Part shown: positions 1 through 8,051 of the stretch, piece after piece
How positions within the stretch are numbered: the first letter of the stretch is position 1
Layout of the letters: every line of letters starts with the position of its first letter
Assembly: GCF_036178845.1 (NCBI RefSeq)
Contig: NZ_CP108070.1
Coordinates: 9,796,001 to 9,860,000 of the forward strand
Reading direction: 5' to 3'
From: Streptomyces sp. NBC_00271
Lineage (GTDB): Bacteria; Actinomycetota; Actinomycetes; Streptomycetales; Streptomycetaceae
Length of the DNA: 64,000 nucleotides
Notes under the pieces: generated by a model
Told to the model about the DNA's origin: nothing
The model's input: the letters and a program-made list of their open reading frames with translations, nothing else
The model's database searches: none
Made by a program: the position numbers and the translations under genes

Positions 1-1
1 G

Positions 2-133
2 GTGAAGATCCTTCTCAATGCCCTCGCCGAAGGCGGTTACCTCATCACGCGCGCGCCGGTGGCGCGCGCCCGCCTGGTCGACGAGCAGATTCTTCAGGAG
101 GTGCTGGATGGTCTCCGGGCCCGTTTTGGATGA
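2..133 (+). CDS. DUF742 protein, C-terminal fragment (conservon CvnC-like)
   Basis: Only the last 43 codons are in the window; the frame enters at the left edge and ends at TGA 131-133. The visible end (VKILLNALAEGG, then RAPV, then VLDGLRARF) matches the C-terminus of DUF742 proteins, the third member of actinomycete conservon operons. Its 3' end overlaps the start of the GTPase gene, as expected in a conservon. In the family this protein acts with a membrane sensor kinase, a roadblock protein and a GTPase at the inner face of the membrane. The identification rests on a short tail plus context. Confidence 0.75.
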   Translation: MKILLNALAEGGYLITRAPVARARLVDEQILQEVLDGLRARFG

Positions 134-701
134 GAAGGCGTACGTCCGCGGTGGAGCGGCGCAGACCGCCGTGAAGATCCTGATCGTCGGGCACTTCGCG
201 GTGGGCAAGACCACCTTCGTCGGGACGATGTCGGAGATTCCTCCGCTGTCCACGGAGGAGACGATGACGCAGGCCGGCGAGGAGATCGACGACCTCAAGG
301 GCGTCCGCGGCAAGACCACCACCACGGTGGCCATGGACTTCGGACGCCTCACGATCAGTGATCACGTCGTGCTGTACCTGTTCGGTACGCCGGGCCAGCA
401 GCGGTTCGTGCAGATGTGGGAGGACATGGCGCGCGGCGCTCTCGGGGCGCTCGTGCTGGTCGACCCCGAGCGGCTGGCGGATTCCTTCGCCGTCATCGAC
501 CTGATCGAGCAGTACGGACTCGCCTACGCCATTGCCGTGAACCACTTCGACGGCACGCCGCTTCGTGGCGAAGAGGCGCTGCGTGAGGCGCTGGACCTGC
601 TCCCCGACACCCCGGTCGTCACCTGCGACGCTCGCGACGAGAATTCATCAGCAAGCGCCCTGATCACCCTCGTTCACTATTTGCAGGACCGTGCCCGCTA
701 G
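108..701 (+). CDS. CvnD-like small GTP-binding protein of a conservon
   Basis: This is a 197-residue Ras-like GTPase. The P-loop GHFAVGKTT lies at residues 28-36, the switch II motif FGTPGQQRF follows, and NHFDG stands where NKxD normally specifies guanine. ATG 108 is preferred because AGGAGG lies 7 nt upstream and it gives the normal length; the frame is open further upstream but that part reads as an antisense-like shadow of the DUF742 gene. It overlaps that gene by 26 nt and is followed 8 nt later by the P450. In conservons the GTPase forms a complex with the other Cvn proteins, a prokaryotic analogue of G-protein signalling. The guanine-specificity motif is slightly atypical (His for Lys). 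Confidence 0.9.
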   Translation: MVSGPVLDEKAYVRGGAAQTAVKILIVGHFAVGKTTFVGTMSEIPPLSTEETMTQAGEEIDDLKGVRGKTTTTVAMDFGRLTISDHVVLYLFGTPGQQRFVQMWEDMARGALGALVLVDPERLADSFAVIDLIEQYGLAYAIAVNHFDGTPLRGEEALREALDLLPDTPVVTCDARDENSSASALITLVHYLQDRAR

Positions 702-709
702 GAGCAAGC

Positions 710-2056
710 ATGAACACTGAATCCACCGTCCCCGTGCCACCACCCGGCTGCCCGGCTCATGCCACGGGTGAGCCGGTGCCGTTGCACGGGGCGGAGTTCG
801 CGGCCGATCCGCAAGCCTATTACGAGTACATGCGTCACTACGGGCCGACCGCTCCGGTCGAACTCGCCCCCGGTGTCGAGGCGACCCTTGTCACGGATTA
901 CTCGGCGGCGCTCCAGCTGCTCCAGAACGCGGGTGCCTTCCGGAAGGACTCGCGCCGCTGGCGGGATTTCAACGAGGGCGAGATCAGTCCGGACAGTCCG
1001 GTGCTTCCGCTTCTCGTGTACCGGCCCAACGCCATGTTCAGTGACGGGGCCGACCACATGCGGCTGCGGCAGGCCATCACGGACAGCTTCGCGCGTGTCG
1101 ATTCGCATTGGCTGAGCCAGAGCGCCGAGCGGGTCTCCAATTACCTCATCGCCCAGTTCCACACCCGTGGCTCGGCCGATCTGCTCAACGACTACGCCAA
1201 GCTGCTGCCGCTTTTCGTGTTCAACGAACTCTTCGGCTGCCCCGCGGAGATCGGCGACCGGGTCCTCTTCGGTATATCCGGCATTTTCGACGGTGTGAAT
1301 GCCGAGAAGGCGAACGAGGTACTGGGTCAGGCCGTGGGCGAGCTGGTGGCCCTCAAGCGGTCCCGGCCCGGCGACGACGTCACCTCCTGGCTGATGCAGC
1401 ATCAGGCGCGCCTGACCAACGAGGAGATGGCCCATCAACTCGTCCTGCTCCTGGGCGCCGGTGCGGAGCCGCTGCGCAACCTCATCTCCAACACCCTGCA
1501 TCTGCTGCTGACCAACGACCGTTACGCGGCAGGCGGGTTGATCGAAGAGGCCATCGACACCACGCTGTGGAAGAACCCGCCCATGGCGAACTACGCGCCG
1601 CACTACCCGGCGGCCGACATGGAGTTCGGGGGACAGAAGCTGGCGGCGGGCGACCTCGTGCTGGTCAGCTTCGCGGCCGCCAACTCCGACCCGGCGCTCG
1701 CGGCGTCCCGGCACGCGTCGAGCAACCGCTCCCACCTGGCGTGGAGCGCGGGACCGCACGCCTGCCCGGCCAAGGACCCCGCCCGGCTCATCACCGTGAC
1801 GGCCATCGAGAACCTCTTCAACCGGCTGCCCGACGTCGAACTGGCCATACCCGAGGACAGTCTGACCTGGCGTCCGGGTCCCTTCAACCGGGCGCTGGCC
1901 GCGCTTCCGGCCCGTTTCACCCCCGTACGGGCCGCCCGGCAGCCCGACCCGCAGCACCGCCCGGAGACCACGGCGCGCGGCGACCAAGGAGGTGCGCAGG
2001 GCCGGCAGGAGCGTGGTGGGCTGTGGAGTTCGTTCCTGTCCTGGTGGAAGGCGTGA
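710..2056 (+). CDS. Conservon-associated cytochrome P450, CYP157-like, lacking ExxR
   Basis: A 448-residue P450-fold protein with TAGGAG as ribosome-binding site. The haem-ligand loop SAGPHACP is intact, with the thiolate Cys at residue 352. At the K-helix, where P450s carry ExxR, it reads E280-A-I-D283, followed by TTLW. The I-helix has GAGAEPL instead of the usual acidic-Thr pair for oxygen activation. CYP157 enzymes encoded in Streptomyces conservons are known to lack ExxR, so this looks like a member of that group. Its substrate is unknown. The C-terminal 45 residues are polar and low in complexity, ending WSSFLSWWKA, which may be a membrane-facing helix. Confidence 0.88.
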   Translation: MNTESTVPVPPPGCPAHATGEPVPLHGAEFAADPQAYYEYMRHYGPTAPVELAPGVEATLVTDYSAALQLLQNAGAFRKDSRRWRDFNEGEISPDSPVLPLLVYRPNAMFSDGADHMRLRQAITDSFARVDSHWLSQSAERVSNYLIAQFHTRGSADLLNDYAKLLPLFVFNELFGCPAEIGDRVLFGISGIFDGVNAEKANEVLGQAVGELVALKRSRPGDDVTSWLMQHQARLTNEEMAHQLVLLLGAGAEPLRNLISNTLHLLLTNDRYAAGGLIEEAIDTTLWKNPPMANYAPHYPAADMEFGGQKLAAGDLVLVSFAAANSDPALAASRHASSNRSHLAWSAGPHACPAKDPARLITVTAIENLFNRLPDVELAIPEDSLTWRPGPFNRALAALPARFTPVRAARQPDPQHRPETTARGDQGGAQGRQERGGLWSSFLSWWKA

Positions 2057-2157
2057 GATACGCAACAGCTGCCAACATCCTCGCACTGCATCAACATTCA
2101 ACCGGAGGGGTAGGGAAGAGCGCGGCAATCGTGTTGATCACAAGTTAAGGAGGTGTC

Positions 2158-2358
2158 GTGGAGCCCTCGACCACAGACGCCACTTCAGCACAGCACTCCG
2201 CAGCCATGCTCCGCCCCCGACGACAGACCTCCCAAGGGAGCTTCGACCCCCGCGCCATACCCGTCGCACCACACAAGCCGGATGGCGAGATACCCGCCCG
2301 CACAGGCGGGTATCTTTTTGCCCTCCTTCCCGGGCCCACCCGCCGGGAGGGCCGGTGA
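2158..2358 (+). CDS. 66-aa leader ORF translated through a terminator
   Basis: GTG 2158 is preceded by a near-perfect Shine-Dalgarno (AAGGAGGT, 2147-2154). The frame passes straight through the intrinsic terminator at 2289-2319, and its stop TGA (2356-2358) overlaps the GTG start of the prenyltransferase in a GTGA. I recognise no domain. The product is rich in Ser, Thr, Pro and Arg, without tryptophan or a signal peptide. The arrangement fits a leader peptide whose translation controls termination and couples to the next gene. An overlapping frame from GTG 2153 is also open but is worse placed. Function is inferred from layout alone. Confidence 0.55.
   Translation: MEPSTTDATSAQHSAAMLRPRRQTSQGSFDPRAIPVAPHKPDGEIPARTGGYLFALLPGPTRREGR
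2289..2319 (+). terminator. Intrinsic terminator / candidate attenuator
   Basis: Perfect 10-bp stem GATACCCGCC / GGCGGGTATC with a 6-nt loop and an immediate TTTTT run. It lies 36 nt upstream of the prenyltransferase start and inside the leader ORF. It either ends the conservon transcript or conditionally attenuates the downstream gene. Confidence 0.85.
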
Positions 2359-4949
2359 TCACCTTCCGTACAGGGGGTGGACCGGTCACGGACACGCAGC
2401 CGCTCGGCGGTTACGTGGCCGACCAGTTACTCCGACTGTGCCAAGCCATAGGTCTCGAACCGTCCGACGGCGAGATCTACGCGCGTGTCCTGACCGACTG
2501 TCTCGGTCCCGTCGCGGAGCGTCCGTTGGACGAACCGCCGACCTACCCGAGTTTCCTGTCCGACGACCACACGCCGGTGGAGTACTCCCTCGCCTTCGTG
2601 CCGGACGCGCCCCCGACCCTGCGTGTGTTGCTGGAACCGGGGTACGGCGCCGAAGGCCTGGCGGAGAACGGGCGCGTCGGACTGCGGGTGGTCCGGGCCA
2701 TGGCGGACCGCTGGGGCTTCGCCACCGACCAACTCGACCGGCTGGAGGACCTGTTCTTCCCACCGGCCCCCGAGGGCCCGCTGGCGCTGTGGCTGGCCCT
2801 GGAGTTGCGGCCCGGCGGAGTCCCCAAGGTCAAGGTCTATCTGAACCCGGCGGCGTCCGGGGTGGACCGGGCCGCCGAGACGGTGCGTGAGGCACTCGAC
2901 AGGCTCGGCCACCGGCAGGCGTTCGCCGCGCTGCCCCAGGCCGACGGCTATCCGTTCTTCGCCCTCGACCTCGGGGACTGGGAGACACCCCGGGTGAAGG
3001 TCTACGTCACCCATCGCAACCTGGCCGCCGCCGACGCGGGTGAACTGCCCCGCACGGACCCCGGGCCACGGCCCGAGACCGTACGGGAGTTCCTGCGGGT
3101 CGCGGCGGGTCTCGACAGCTCGCCGCAGCACTCCGGCGCCGGGAAAGGCGTACGGCTGGAGGGGCGCCCCGTGCTCTCCTGCCACTCCTTCACGGAGTCC
3201 GGGACCGGCCTGCCGAGCGGCTTCACCCTCCACGTGCCGGTCAGGGCCTACGTCCGGCACGACGGGGAGGCCTATGCGCGAGCGGTGGCCGTGCTGCGCC
3301 GACACGGCATGGACACCGCGGCGCTGGACCGGTCGCTGGCCACCGTCACCTCGCGGCTGCTGCACGACGGCGTGGGGCTCATCGCCTATCTGGCGCTGGT
3401 GTACGAGCGGGGCCGACCGCCCCGTGTGACCGCGTACATCTCCTCGGAGGCGTACGCGGTACGGCCGCCGTTGCCGGCGCAGCCGCCCCCTCAGACGTTC
3501 TCCCCCCATCGCACGGCCGGTACCGAGCCGCGCGAGACCCTCCACTCAGTAGGAAACGGAAAGGCAGGAGCAGAAATCAGGATGGAGCCGTACCGGATCA
3601 AGGTCGTCGAACCTATCCCGCTCACGACCCCCCAGCAGCGCAAGGCGGCACTCGAACGAGTGCACTACAACCTGTTCGATCTGCGCGCGGAAGAGGTGAC
3701 CATCGATCTGCTGAGCGACTCGGGGACCGGTGCGCTGTCCTCGGCGCAGCTCGCCGTGGGCATGGCCGGTGACGAGTCCTACGCGGGCTCGCGGTCCTTC
3801 TACCGCTTCCGGGACACGGTGGCGGAACTGACCGGCTTCAGCCACATCCTGCCGGCCCACCAAGGGCGTGCGGCGGAGCGACTCCTGTTCTCCAACCTCC
3901 TCAAGCCCGGCGACACCGTCCTGTCCAACACGCACTTCGACACCACCCGCGCCAATGTGGAGCTGGCGGGCTGTGTGGCCCGCGACCTGCCCTGCGCCGA
4001 GGCGCGGAACCTGGACAGCTCGGAGCCCTTCAAGGGGAACATCGACCTCGAGGCCCTGGAGCGGGGGCTGACCGAGACGACCGGCTCGCGTGTCGCCGCG
4101 GTCGTCATGACCATCACCAACAACGGCGGTGGCGGTCAGCCCGTCTCCATGGAGAACCTGAAGCGGACCTCCGAACTCTGCCGCCGGCACGGTGTCCCCC
4201 TGATCCTGGACGCCGCCCGGTTCGCCGAGAACGCGTGGCTGGTCACCCGGCACGAGGCGGCCTACAAGGACCGCACCCCGCGCCAGGTCGCCGAAGAAGC
4301 GTTCCGTCTGGCCGACGGCTGTGTGATGAGCGCCAAGAAGGACGGCATCGTCCACATCGGCGGCTTCATCGGACTGAACGATTCGGAACTCGCCCAGAAG
4401 TGCGAACTCCTCCTCATCGCCACCGAGGGGTTCCCCACCTACGGGGGGCTGGCCGGACGCGACCTCGACATGATCGCCCAGGGCCTCCAGGAGGTGACCG
4501 AACCTTCCTACCTCGCGGAGCGGGCGGAGAGCGCCGACCACCTGGCCCAGCGGGTCCGCGCCGCCGGCGTGGACATCCTGGAGCCGCCCGGTCTGCACGC
4601 CATCTACCTCAACGCGGGCCGACTTCTGCCCCACATACCGCCCCACCAGTACCCCGGCCACGCTCTCGCCTGCCGGCTCTACCTGGAGGGTGGCATCCGG
4701 TCGGCCGAACTGGGGTCGCTGTACCTCGGCGAGGAGGACGAGGACGGGAACCCCGTGAAGAGCCCGCCGTACGAACTGGTGAGGCTGGCGCTGCCGCGGC
4801 GCGTCTACACGCGCAGCCACTACGACCACGTCGGCAGAACCCTGGAGAGCATCGCCAAGAACGCGGAGTCCGTGCACGGCTACCGGATCGTGGAACAGTC
4901 CCCGATCCTGCGGCACTTCCGCGCCAAGCTCCAGCCGGTGACCGTGTAG
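2355..4949 (+). CDS. Indole prenyltransferase-tryptophanase fusion
   Basis: One uninterrupted 864-residue frame. Residues 1 to about 375 resemble bacterial ABBA-fold indole prenyltransferases of the 6-DMATS/IptA group: repeated strands such as VKVYLNPAAS, VKVYVTHRN and VTAYISSEAYAV, and no DDxxD motif. A Pro-rich linker of about 35 residues follows. Residues 410-864 form a complete tryptophanase: DSGTGA, YAGSRSFY, HQGRAAE, the PLP lysine in SAKKDG (Lys661/662), EGFPTYGG and the C-terminal LRHFRAKL. The Asp in HFDTT favours tryptophanase over tyrosine phenol-lyase. Prenyltransferase and tryptophanase normally come from separate adjacent genes and together turn tryptophan into prenylindoles. 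An AGGCAGGAG sits before the internal ATG 3582, so the lyase could also be made separately. Start GTG 2355 has GGAGG 4 nt upstream. Confidence 0.85.
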   Translation: MITFRTGGGPVTDTQPLGGYVADQLLRLCQAIGLEPSDGEIYARVLTDCLGPVAERPLDEPPTYPSFLSDDHTPVEYSLAFVPDAPPTLRVLLEPGYGAEGLAENGRVGLRVVRAMADRWGFATDQLDRLEDLFFPPAPEGPLALWLALELRPGGVPKVKVYLNPAASGVDRAAETVREALDRLGHRQAFAALPQADGYPFFALDLGDWETPRVKVYVTHRNLAAADAGELPRTDPGPRPETVREFLRVAAGLDSSPQHSGAGKGVRLEGRPVLSCHSFTESGTGLPSGFTLHVPVRAYVRHDGEAYARAVAVLRRHGMDTAALDRSLATVTSRLLHDGVGLIAYLALVYERGRPPRVTAYISSEAYAVRPPLPAQPPPQTFSPHRTAGTEPRETLHSVGNGKAGAEIRMEPYRIKVVEPIPLTTPQQRKAALERVHYNLFDLRAEEVTIDLLSDSGTGALSSAQLAVGMAGDESYAGSRSFYRFRDTVAELTGFSHILPAHQGRAAERLLFSNLLKPGDTVLSNTHFDTTRANVELAGCVARDLPCAEARNLDSSEPFKGNIDLEALERGLTETTGSRVAAVVMTITNNGGGGQPVSMENLKRTSELCRRHGVPLILDAARFAENAWLVTRHEAAYKDRTPRQVAEEAFRLADGCVMSAKKDGIVHIGGFIGLNDSELAQKCELLLIATEGFPTYGGLAGRDLDMIAQGLQEVTEPSYLAERAESADHLAQRVRAAGVDILEPPGLHAIYLNAGRLLPHIPPHQYPGHALACRLYLEGGIRSAELGSLYLGEEDEDGNPVKSPPYELVRLALPRRVYTRSHYDHVGRTLESIAKNAESVHGYRIVEQSPILRHFRAKLQPVTV

Positions 4950-4974
4950 CGGGCGGGGGAAACGCCGTCCTGAG

Positions 4975-5018
4975 GCCGCTGCCCGGTCGCGTCGTGAACG
5001 ACGTGACCGGGCAGCGGC
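4975..5018. terminator. Bidirectional terminator hairpin
   Basis: Perfect 14-bp inverted repeat GCCGCTGCCCGGTC / GACCGGGCAGCGGC around a 16-nt loop. It lies between the convergent prenyltransferase-tryptophanase and kinase genes, with no T-run, as is usual in Streptomyces. Confidence 0.75.
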
Positions 5019-5038
5019 TCGTCGGCGATCGGCCGCTC

Positions 5039-6598
5039 CTACCCGAAGTGGCTGTCGGTGATCTCCCCGTCCTCCGTGGCCGCGTGGGCGACGCAGCGGA
5101 AGGCGCGCAGTCCGTCGGACCACTGCTGGGCGGTCGGCGGCAGGATGTCCGTACTCCACCGGCCGGTGACGGCCCGTCCGGTGGCCGTCCGGGACTTCAG
5201 CATGACCTCCTGTGAGCACAGCGCCTTGACGGTGGGGTGCTTGATCAGGTCCCGGGCGTTGTTCGTCATCCCGTCCTTGGGCAGCGGGGCGATGGCGAAG
5301 GTCTCCCACACGTGCTTCACCCGGCAGTCCGCGAGGCTGACGGTGATCGTCCCCGAGATGTCGGTGATGCCGCTCCAGCACTCGGGGGCCGTGACGCACC
5401 GGCCGCCCGCGCCGTCGACCGCGGCGGCGGGACACTCCCGGGCGGTGGTCGACACCCCACCGAACCCCGTGTTCGCGGCGGACGTGGTGCCGGACGGCCG
5501 GGACGCGGTCGAGGGGGACTTGGGGCTGTCGGACCCCTCACCCCGGTGGGTGATCACGGCGACCGAGACGCTCACCGAGACCGCCACCGCCGCCACCGCG
5601 GCGATCAGTCGGGGGCGCCGCCTCTTCTTCTGCCGGTCCCGCTGCGCCGGGGCGGTGGTCGTGCCCGGCGGACCGGGGTCGGGCGGCGGCGTGGTGTCCC
5701 GTAGCACGGGGACGGTGGTGGTCCGGCCACCCGGTACGGGACCGAAGCCGACCCGGCCGGCGCTGTCCACGTCGACGGCGGCGAGCGCGTCACGCAGTGC
5801 CCCGGCGTCGGACAGCCGACGCGCCGGGTCCGCCACCAGGGCCCGCCCGAGCACCTCGTTGAGGGCCGCCGGCACTCCCGGCAGGTCGGGGTAGGGCCAG
5901 GTGTGCCGCACGATGAGTTCCGCGAGACTGAGCTGGGTGCCGTCCTCGGGGAAGTGCGGCGGGCGGCCCCTCAGCAGGGCGTAGACCGTGGCGGCGAGCG
6001 AGTACACATCGCCGGCCGGGGTCGGTTCGGCCAGGTGGAACGCCTCGGGCGGAGCGTACGCGGGGGTCAACGCCTCCCGGGTGACCGACAGTTCCCGGTC
6101 CGGCCGGGGCATGGCCGCGAGGCCGAAGTCGGCGAGCGCGACACCGCCGTACCGGTTGACCAGGATGTTGCCGGGTTTGATGTCCCGGTGCAGCACCCCG
6201 GCGGTGTGCGCCGCGGCCACCGCGTCGGCTATGCCCACGCCGATGTCGCGGGCCTCCTTCACGGACAGAGGACCCTGGTGGTGCAGACGATCACCCAGGG
6301 AGCCGCCGGGGCACAGTTCGAGCACCATGTACGGGCGGTTGTCGCCCAATACCCCGGCGTCGTACACCGGGACCACGTGCGGATGCCCGGAGAGCTGCCC
6401 GGCGGCGGTGACCTCCCGCATGAACCGCTGCCGGTCGCGGGGCGAGTCGAGCACCCTGCTGTCCACCTTGAGCGCCACCTCGCGGCCCACGGCCAGCTGT
6501 CGCGCCCGGTACACCGTGGCGAACCCGCCCTGGCCCAGGACCTCCTGGATCTCGTACCCGGCCAGTTGCATTCGTTCGAACCGCATCGTGCCCGTCAT
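5039..6598 (-). CDS. Membrane-anchored Ser/Thr protein kinase (PknB type)
   Basis: A 519-residue eukaryotic-type kinase. The N-terminal catalytic domain (about residues 10-265) has GQGGFATVY, the lysine in VALKV, HRDIKPGN, DFGLA and an APPE activation-segment end. A Pro/Arg-rich juxtamembrane stretch leads to a single membrane helix (AAVAAVAVSVSVSVAVI, around residue 340). An outer domain of about 150 residues follows with several cysteines, likely disulphide-bonded. No PASTA repeats are visible, so the sensed signal differs from cell-wall PknB. ATG 6598 was chosen over the GTG 18 nt upstream because GGGG precedes it; ATG 6586 is also possible. It converges on the tryptophanase gene. Confidence 0.92.
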   Translation of the reverse strand: MTGTMRFERMQLAGYEIQEVLGQGGFATVYRARQLAVGREVALKVDSRVLDSPRDRQRFMREVTAAGQLSGHPHVVPVYDAGVLGDNRPYMVLELCPGGSLGDRLHHQGPLSVKEARDIGVGIADAVAAAHTAGVLHRDIKPGNILVNRYGGVALADFGLAAMPRPDRELSVTREALTPAYAPPEAFHLAEPTPAGDVYSLAATVYALLRGRPPHFPEDGTQLSLAELIVRHTWPYPDLPGVPAALNEVLGRALVADPARRLSDAGALRDALAAVDVDSAGRVGFGPVPGGRTTTVPVLRDTTPPPDPGPPGTTTAPAQRDRQKKRRRPRLIAAVAAVAVSVSVSVAVITHRGEGSDSPKSPSTASRPSGTTSAANTGFGGVSTTARECPAAAVDGAGGRCVTAPECWSGITDISGTITVSLADCRVKHVWETFAIAPLPKDGMTNNARDLIKHPTVKALCSQEVMLKSRTATGRAVTGRWSTDILPPTAQQWSDGLRAFRCVAHAATEDGEITDSHFG

Positions 6599-6670
6599 CC
6601 CCCAGCGCAGGACCACCCCCGCGGCAGCAGGTCTGACCGGGGACCGCGCCGACTGTAGCGGAGGCCTACG

Positions 6671-7207
6671 TCAGGACAGCCGGCCCACGTGGGCCAGGGC
6701 CTGCTTGAGGAGGGCTCCGTGGCCGCCCGGCATCTCGCCCAGGACCGCGGGTGACGAGGCCTCCTCGGGGCTGAACCAGACCAGGTCGAGGGCGTCCTGC
6801 CGGGGGCGGCAGTCGCCGGTCACCGGGACGATGTAGGCGAGCGAGACCGCGTGCTGGCGGGGGTCGTGGAACGGCGTGACGCCCACCGTGGGGAAGTACT
6901 CGGCGACGGTGAAGGGCTGGAGCGAGGTCGGGATGCGGGGGAGCGCCACCGGGCCGAGATCCTTCTCCAGGTGGCGCAGGAGGGCGTCCCTGACCCGCTC
7001 GTGGTGCAGCACCCGGCCCGAGACGACGGTGCGGCTGACCGTCCCGTCCGGCCCTATGCGCAGCAGCAGTCCGATGCTGGTGACTTCGCCGTTGTCGTCG
7101 ACGCGGACCGGCACGGCCTCGACGTACAGGATCGGCATGCGTGCGCGTGCGCTTTCGAGTTCGTCGGGCGTCAGCCAGCCCGGCGTGGTCTCGGTCATGT
7201 CAGACAT
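6671..7207 (-). CDS. NUDIX hydrolase family protein (DUF4916-like)
   Basis: A 178-residue protein resembling the Streptomyces NUDIX-fold family annotated as DUF4916: N-terminal GWLTPDELE, then beta-rich segments (VEAVPVRVDDNGE, IGLLLRIGPDG) and a C-terminal LVWFSPEEA. The classical GX5EX7REUXEEXGU Nudix box is not recognisable, so a pyrophosphatase activity should not be assumed. It is 72 nt upstream of, and codirectional with, the kinase gene. No clear Shine-Dalgarno precedes ATG 7207; ATG 7198 is an alternative. Confidence 0.7.
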   Translation of the reverse strand: MSDMTETTPGWLTPDELESARARMPILYVEAVPVRVDDNGEVTSIGLLLRIGPDGTVSRTVVSGRVLHHERVRDALLRHLEKDLGPVALPRIPTSLQPFTVAEYFPTVGVTPFHDPRQHAVSLAYIVPVTGDCRPRQDALDLVWFSPEEASSPAVLGEMPGGHGALLKQALAHVGRLS

Positions 7208-7351
7208 TGGGTGATCATACTTTCAACCCTTCCGGATCCGCGCGCAGTGCTCGCCGTGGTGTCTGGTGGCCATTGTCATCACCCACAACGTGCGCGCGGT
7301 GGAACGGATACGCCGACTGGCCGGATCGTTGGAGAAGGCCGCCGGATGAGC

Positions 7352-7420
7352 AGGGCAGCCGTCGGGCCAGGAGGGCAGCCGTCGCGTCAGTAGGGCAGCC
7401 GTCGCGTCAGTAGGGCAGCA
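7352..7420. repeat. 20-bp tandem repeat, about 3.5 copies
   Basis: Consecutive copies of AGGGCAGCCGTCGCGTCAGT begin at 7352 (diverged), 7372 and 7392, with a partial copy at 7412. On the minus strand the unit contains the last codons and stop of the adjacent small ORF (CTGCCCTACTGA), so the array looks like repeated duplication of that gene's 3' end. Confidence 0.85.
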
Positions 7421-7508
7421 GGCGACCCGACGGTGTCCTGCGGTCGATCGTCACCTCGCGCCCGGTGGCGGGGCGACGGCTGGGGCGAATGCGGATCTGG
7501 CGGTTCAT
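7407..7508 (-). CDS. 33-aa Arg-rich small protein
   Basis: An ORF too short for standard calling, beginning ATG 7508 with GAGGAGG five bases upstream, one of the best ribosome-binding sites nearby. The product starts MNRQIRIRPSRR and ends SGRLLPY; it is strongly basic with no membrane segment. Codons end in G or C almost throughout, supporting translation. Its 3' end is the founder of the 20-bp tandem repeat. Function unknown; nucleic-acid binding is only a guess from charge. Confidence 0.5.
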   Translation of the reverse strand: MNRQIRIRPSRRPATGREVTIDRRTPSGRLLPY

Positions 7509-7721
7509 GGCGGCCTCCTCGGACTCGTACGACCAGCTTCCACGCCGCCGCGCTCACGCGCGTCGTGCTCACGGGTCACCCGCACCTCTCCCTGGGGAGC
7601 AGACGCGCGACCCGGTCGTACTACCAAGGAGGGATGCCGACCCTGGGGCACGGTCCGGCGCGATGCCGTGCTCTCCGGGCTTATCCCCATTCCGCGTTCG
7701 CGTACTCCGTCGCCGTGCCAC

Positions 7722-7776
7722 CGGCGAAGTCGCGGCCGCTGAGGTGGACGTGCCCGAGGCGGCCGCGACTTCGCCG
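7722..7776. repeat. 18-bp perfect inverted repeat
   Basis: CGGCGAAGTCGCGGCCGC at 7722-7739 and its exact complement at 7759-7776, with a 19-nt loop. It lies in the 540-bp stretch (7509-8051) ahead of the protease gene, in which I see no convincing gene. It could be a terminator or an RNA structure. Confidence 0.6.
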
Positions 7777-7853
7777 GGCGCCGCCATCCGAGTGAAGGCG
7801 GTCTTCCGTGCGCCCCGGGTGGACCTCGTCCGTGCGCCCCACGTGAACGTCGT

Positions 7854-7869
7854 CGAGGGTTAACCCTCG
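7854..7869. promoter_or_regulatory. Perfect 16-bp palindrome upstream of protease gene
   Basis: CGAGGGTTAACCCTCG is fully palindromic and lies about 185 bp upstream of the metalloprotease start. It has the size and symmetry of a dimeric repressor site. No cognate regulator is evident in the window. Confidence 0.4.
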
Positions 7870-8051
7870 TTTGCCCCCGACCTGCATGACATGTCTGGGT
7901 CAAGCTGCCATTCTTCTTCCTCACCTGCCGGACAGGCCTCACACGGTCCGCGCAGGGGCCCCGCACTGCTCAGCTCGTCCCGGTCAGCACATCCCGTCTG
8001 CCCGGGTCTGTCACCGGTCGTCGACGCGCGGCCGCAGCAGTAGGAGTACGA

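Noticed and set aside
1992..2354. Upstream extension of the prenyltransferase frame back to 1992
   Set aside because: It overlaps the P450 coding end and the terminator, has Arg/His-rich shadow composition, and no start with a ribosome-binding site; GTG 2355 is well supported.
2153..2890. 245-codon frame from GTG 2153 beginning MSWSPRPQ
   Set aside because: Mostly a shifted-frame shadow of the prenyltransferase; the 2158 frame has the better-placed ribosome-binding site and the GTGA junction.
3546..5435. 629-codon minus-strand frame opposite the tryptophanase
   Set aside because: Antisense of a gene with conserved tryptophanase motifs, no plausible start or domain.
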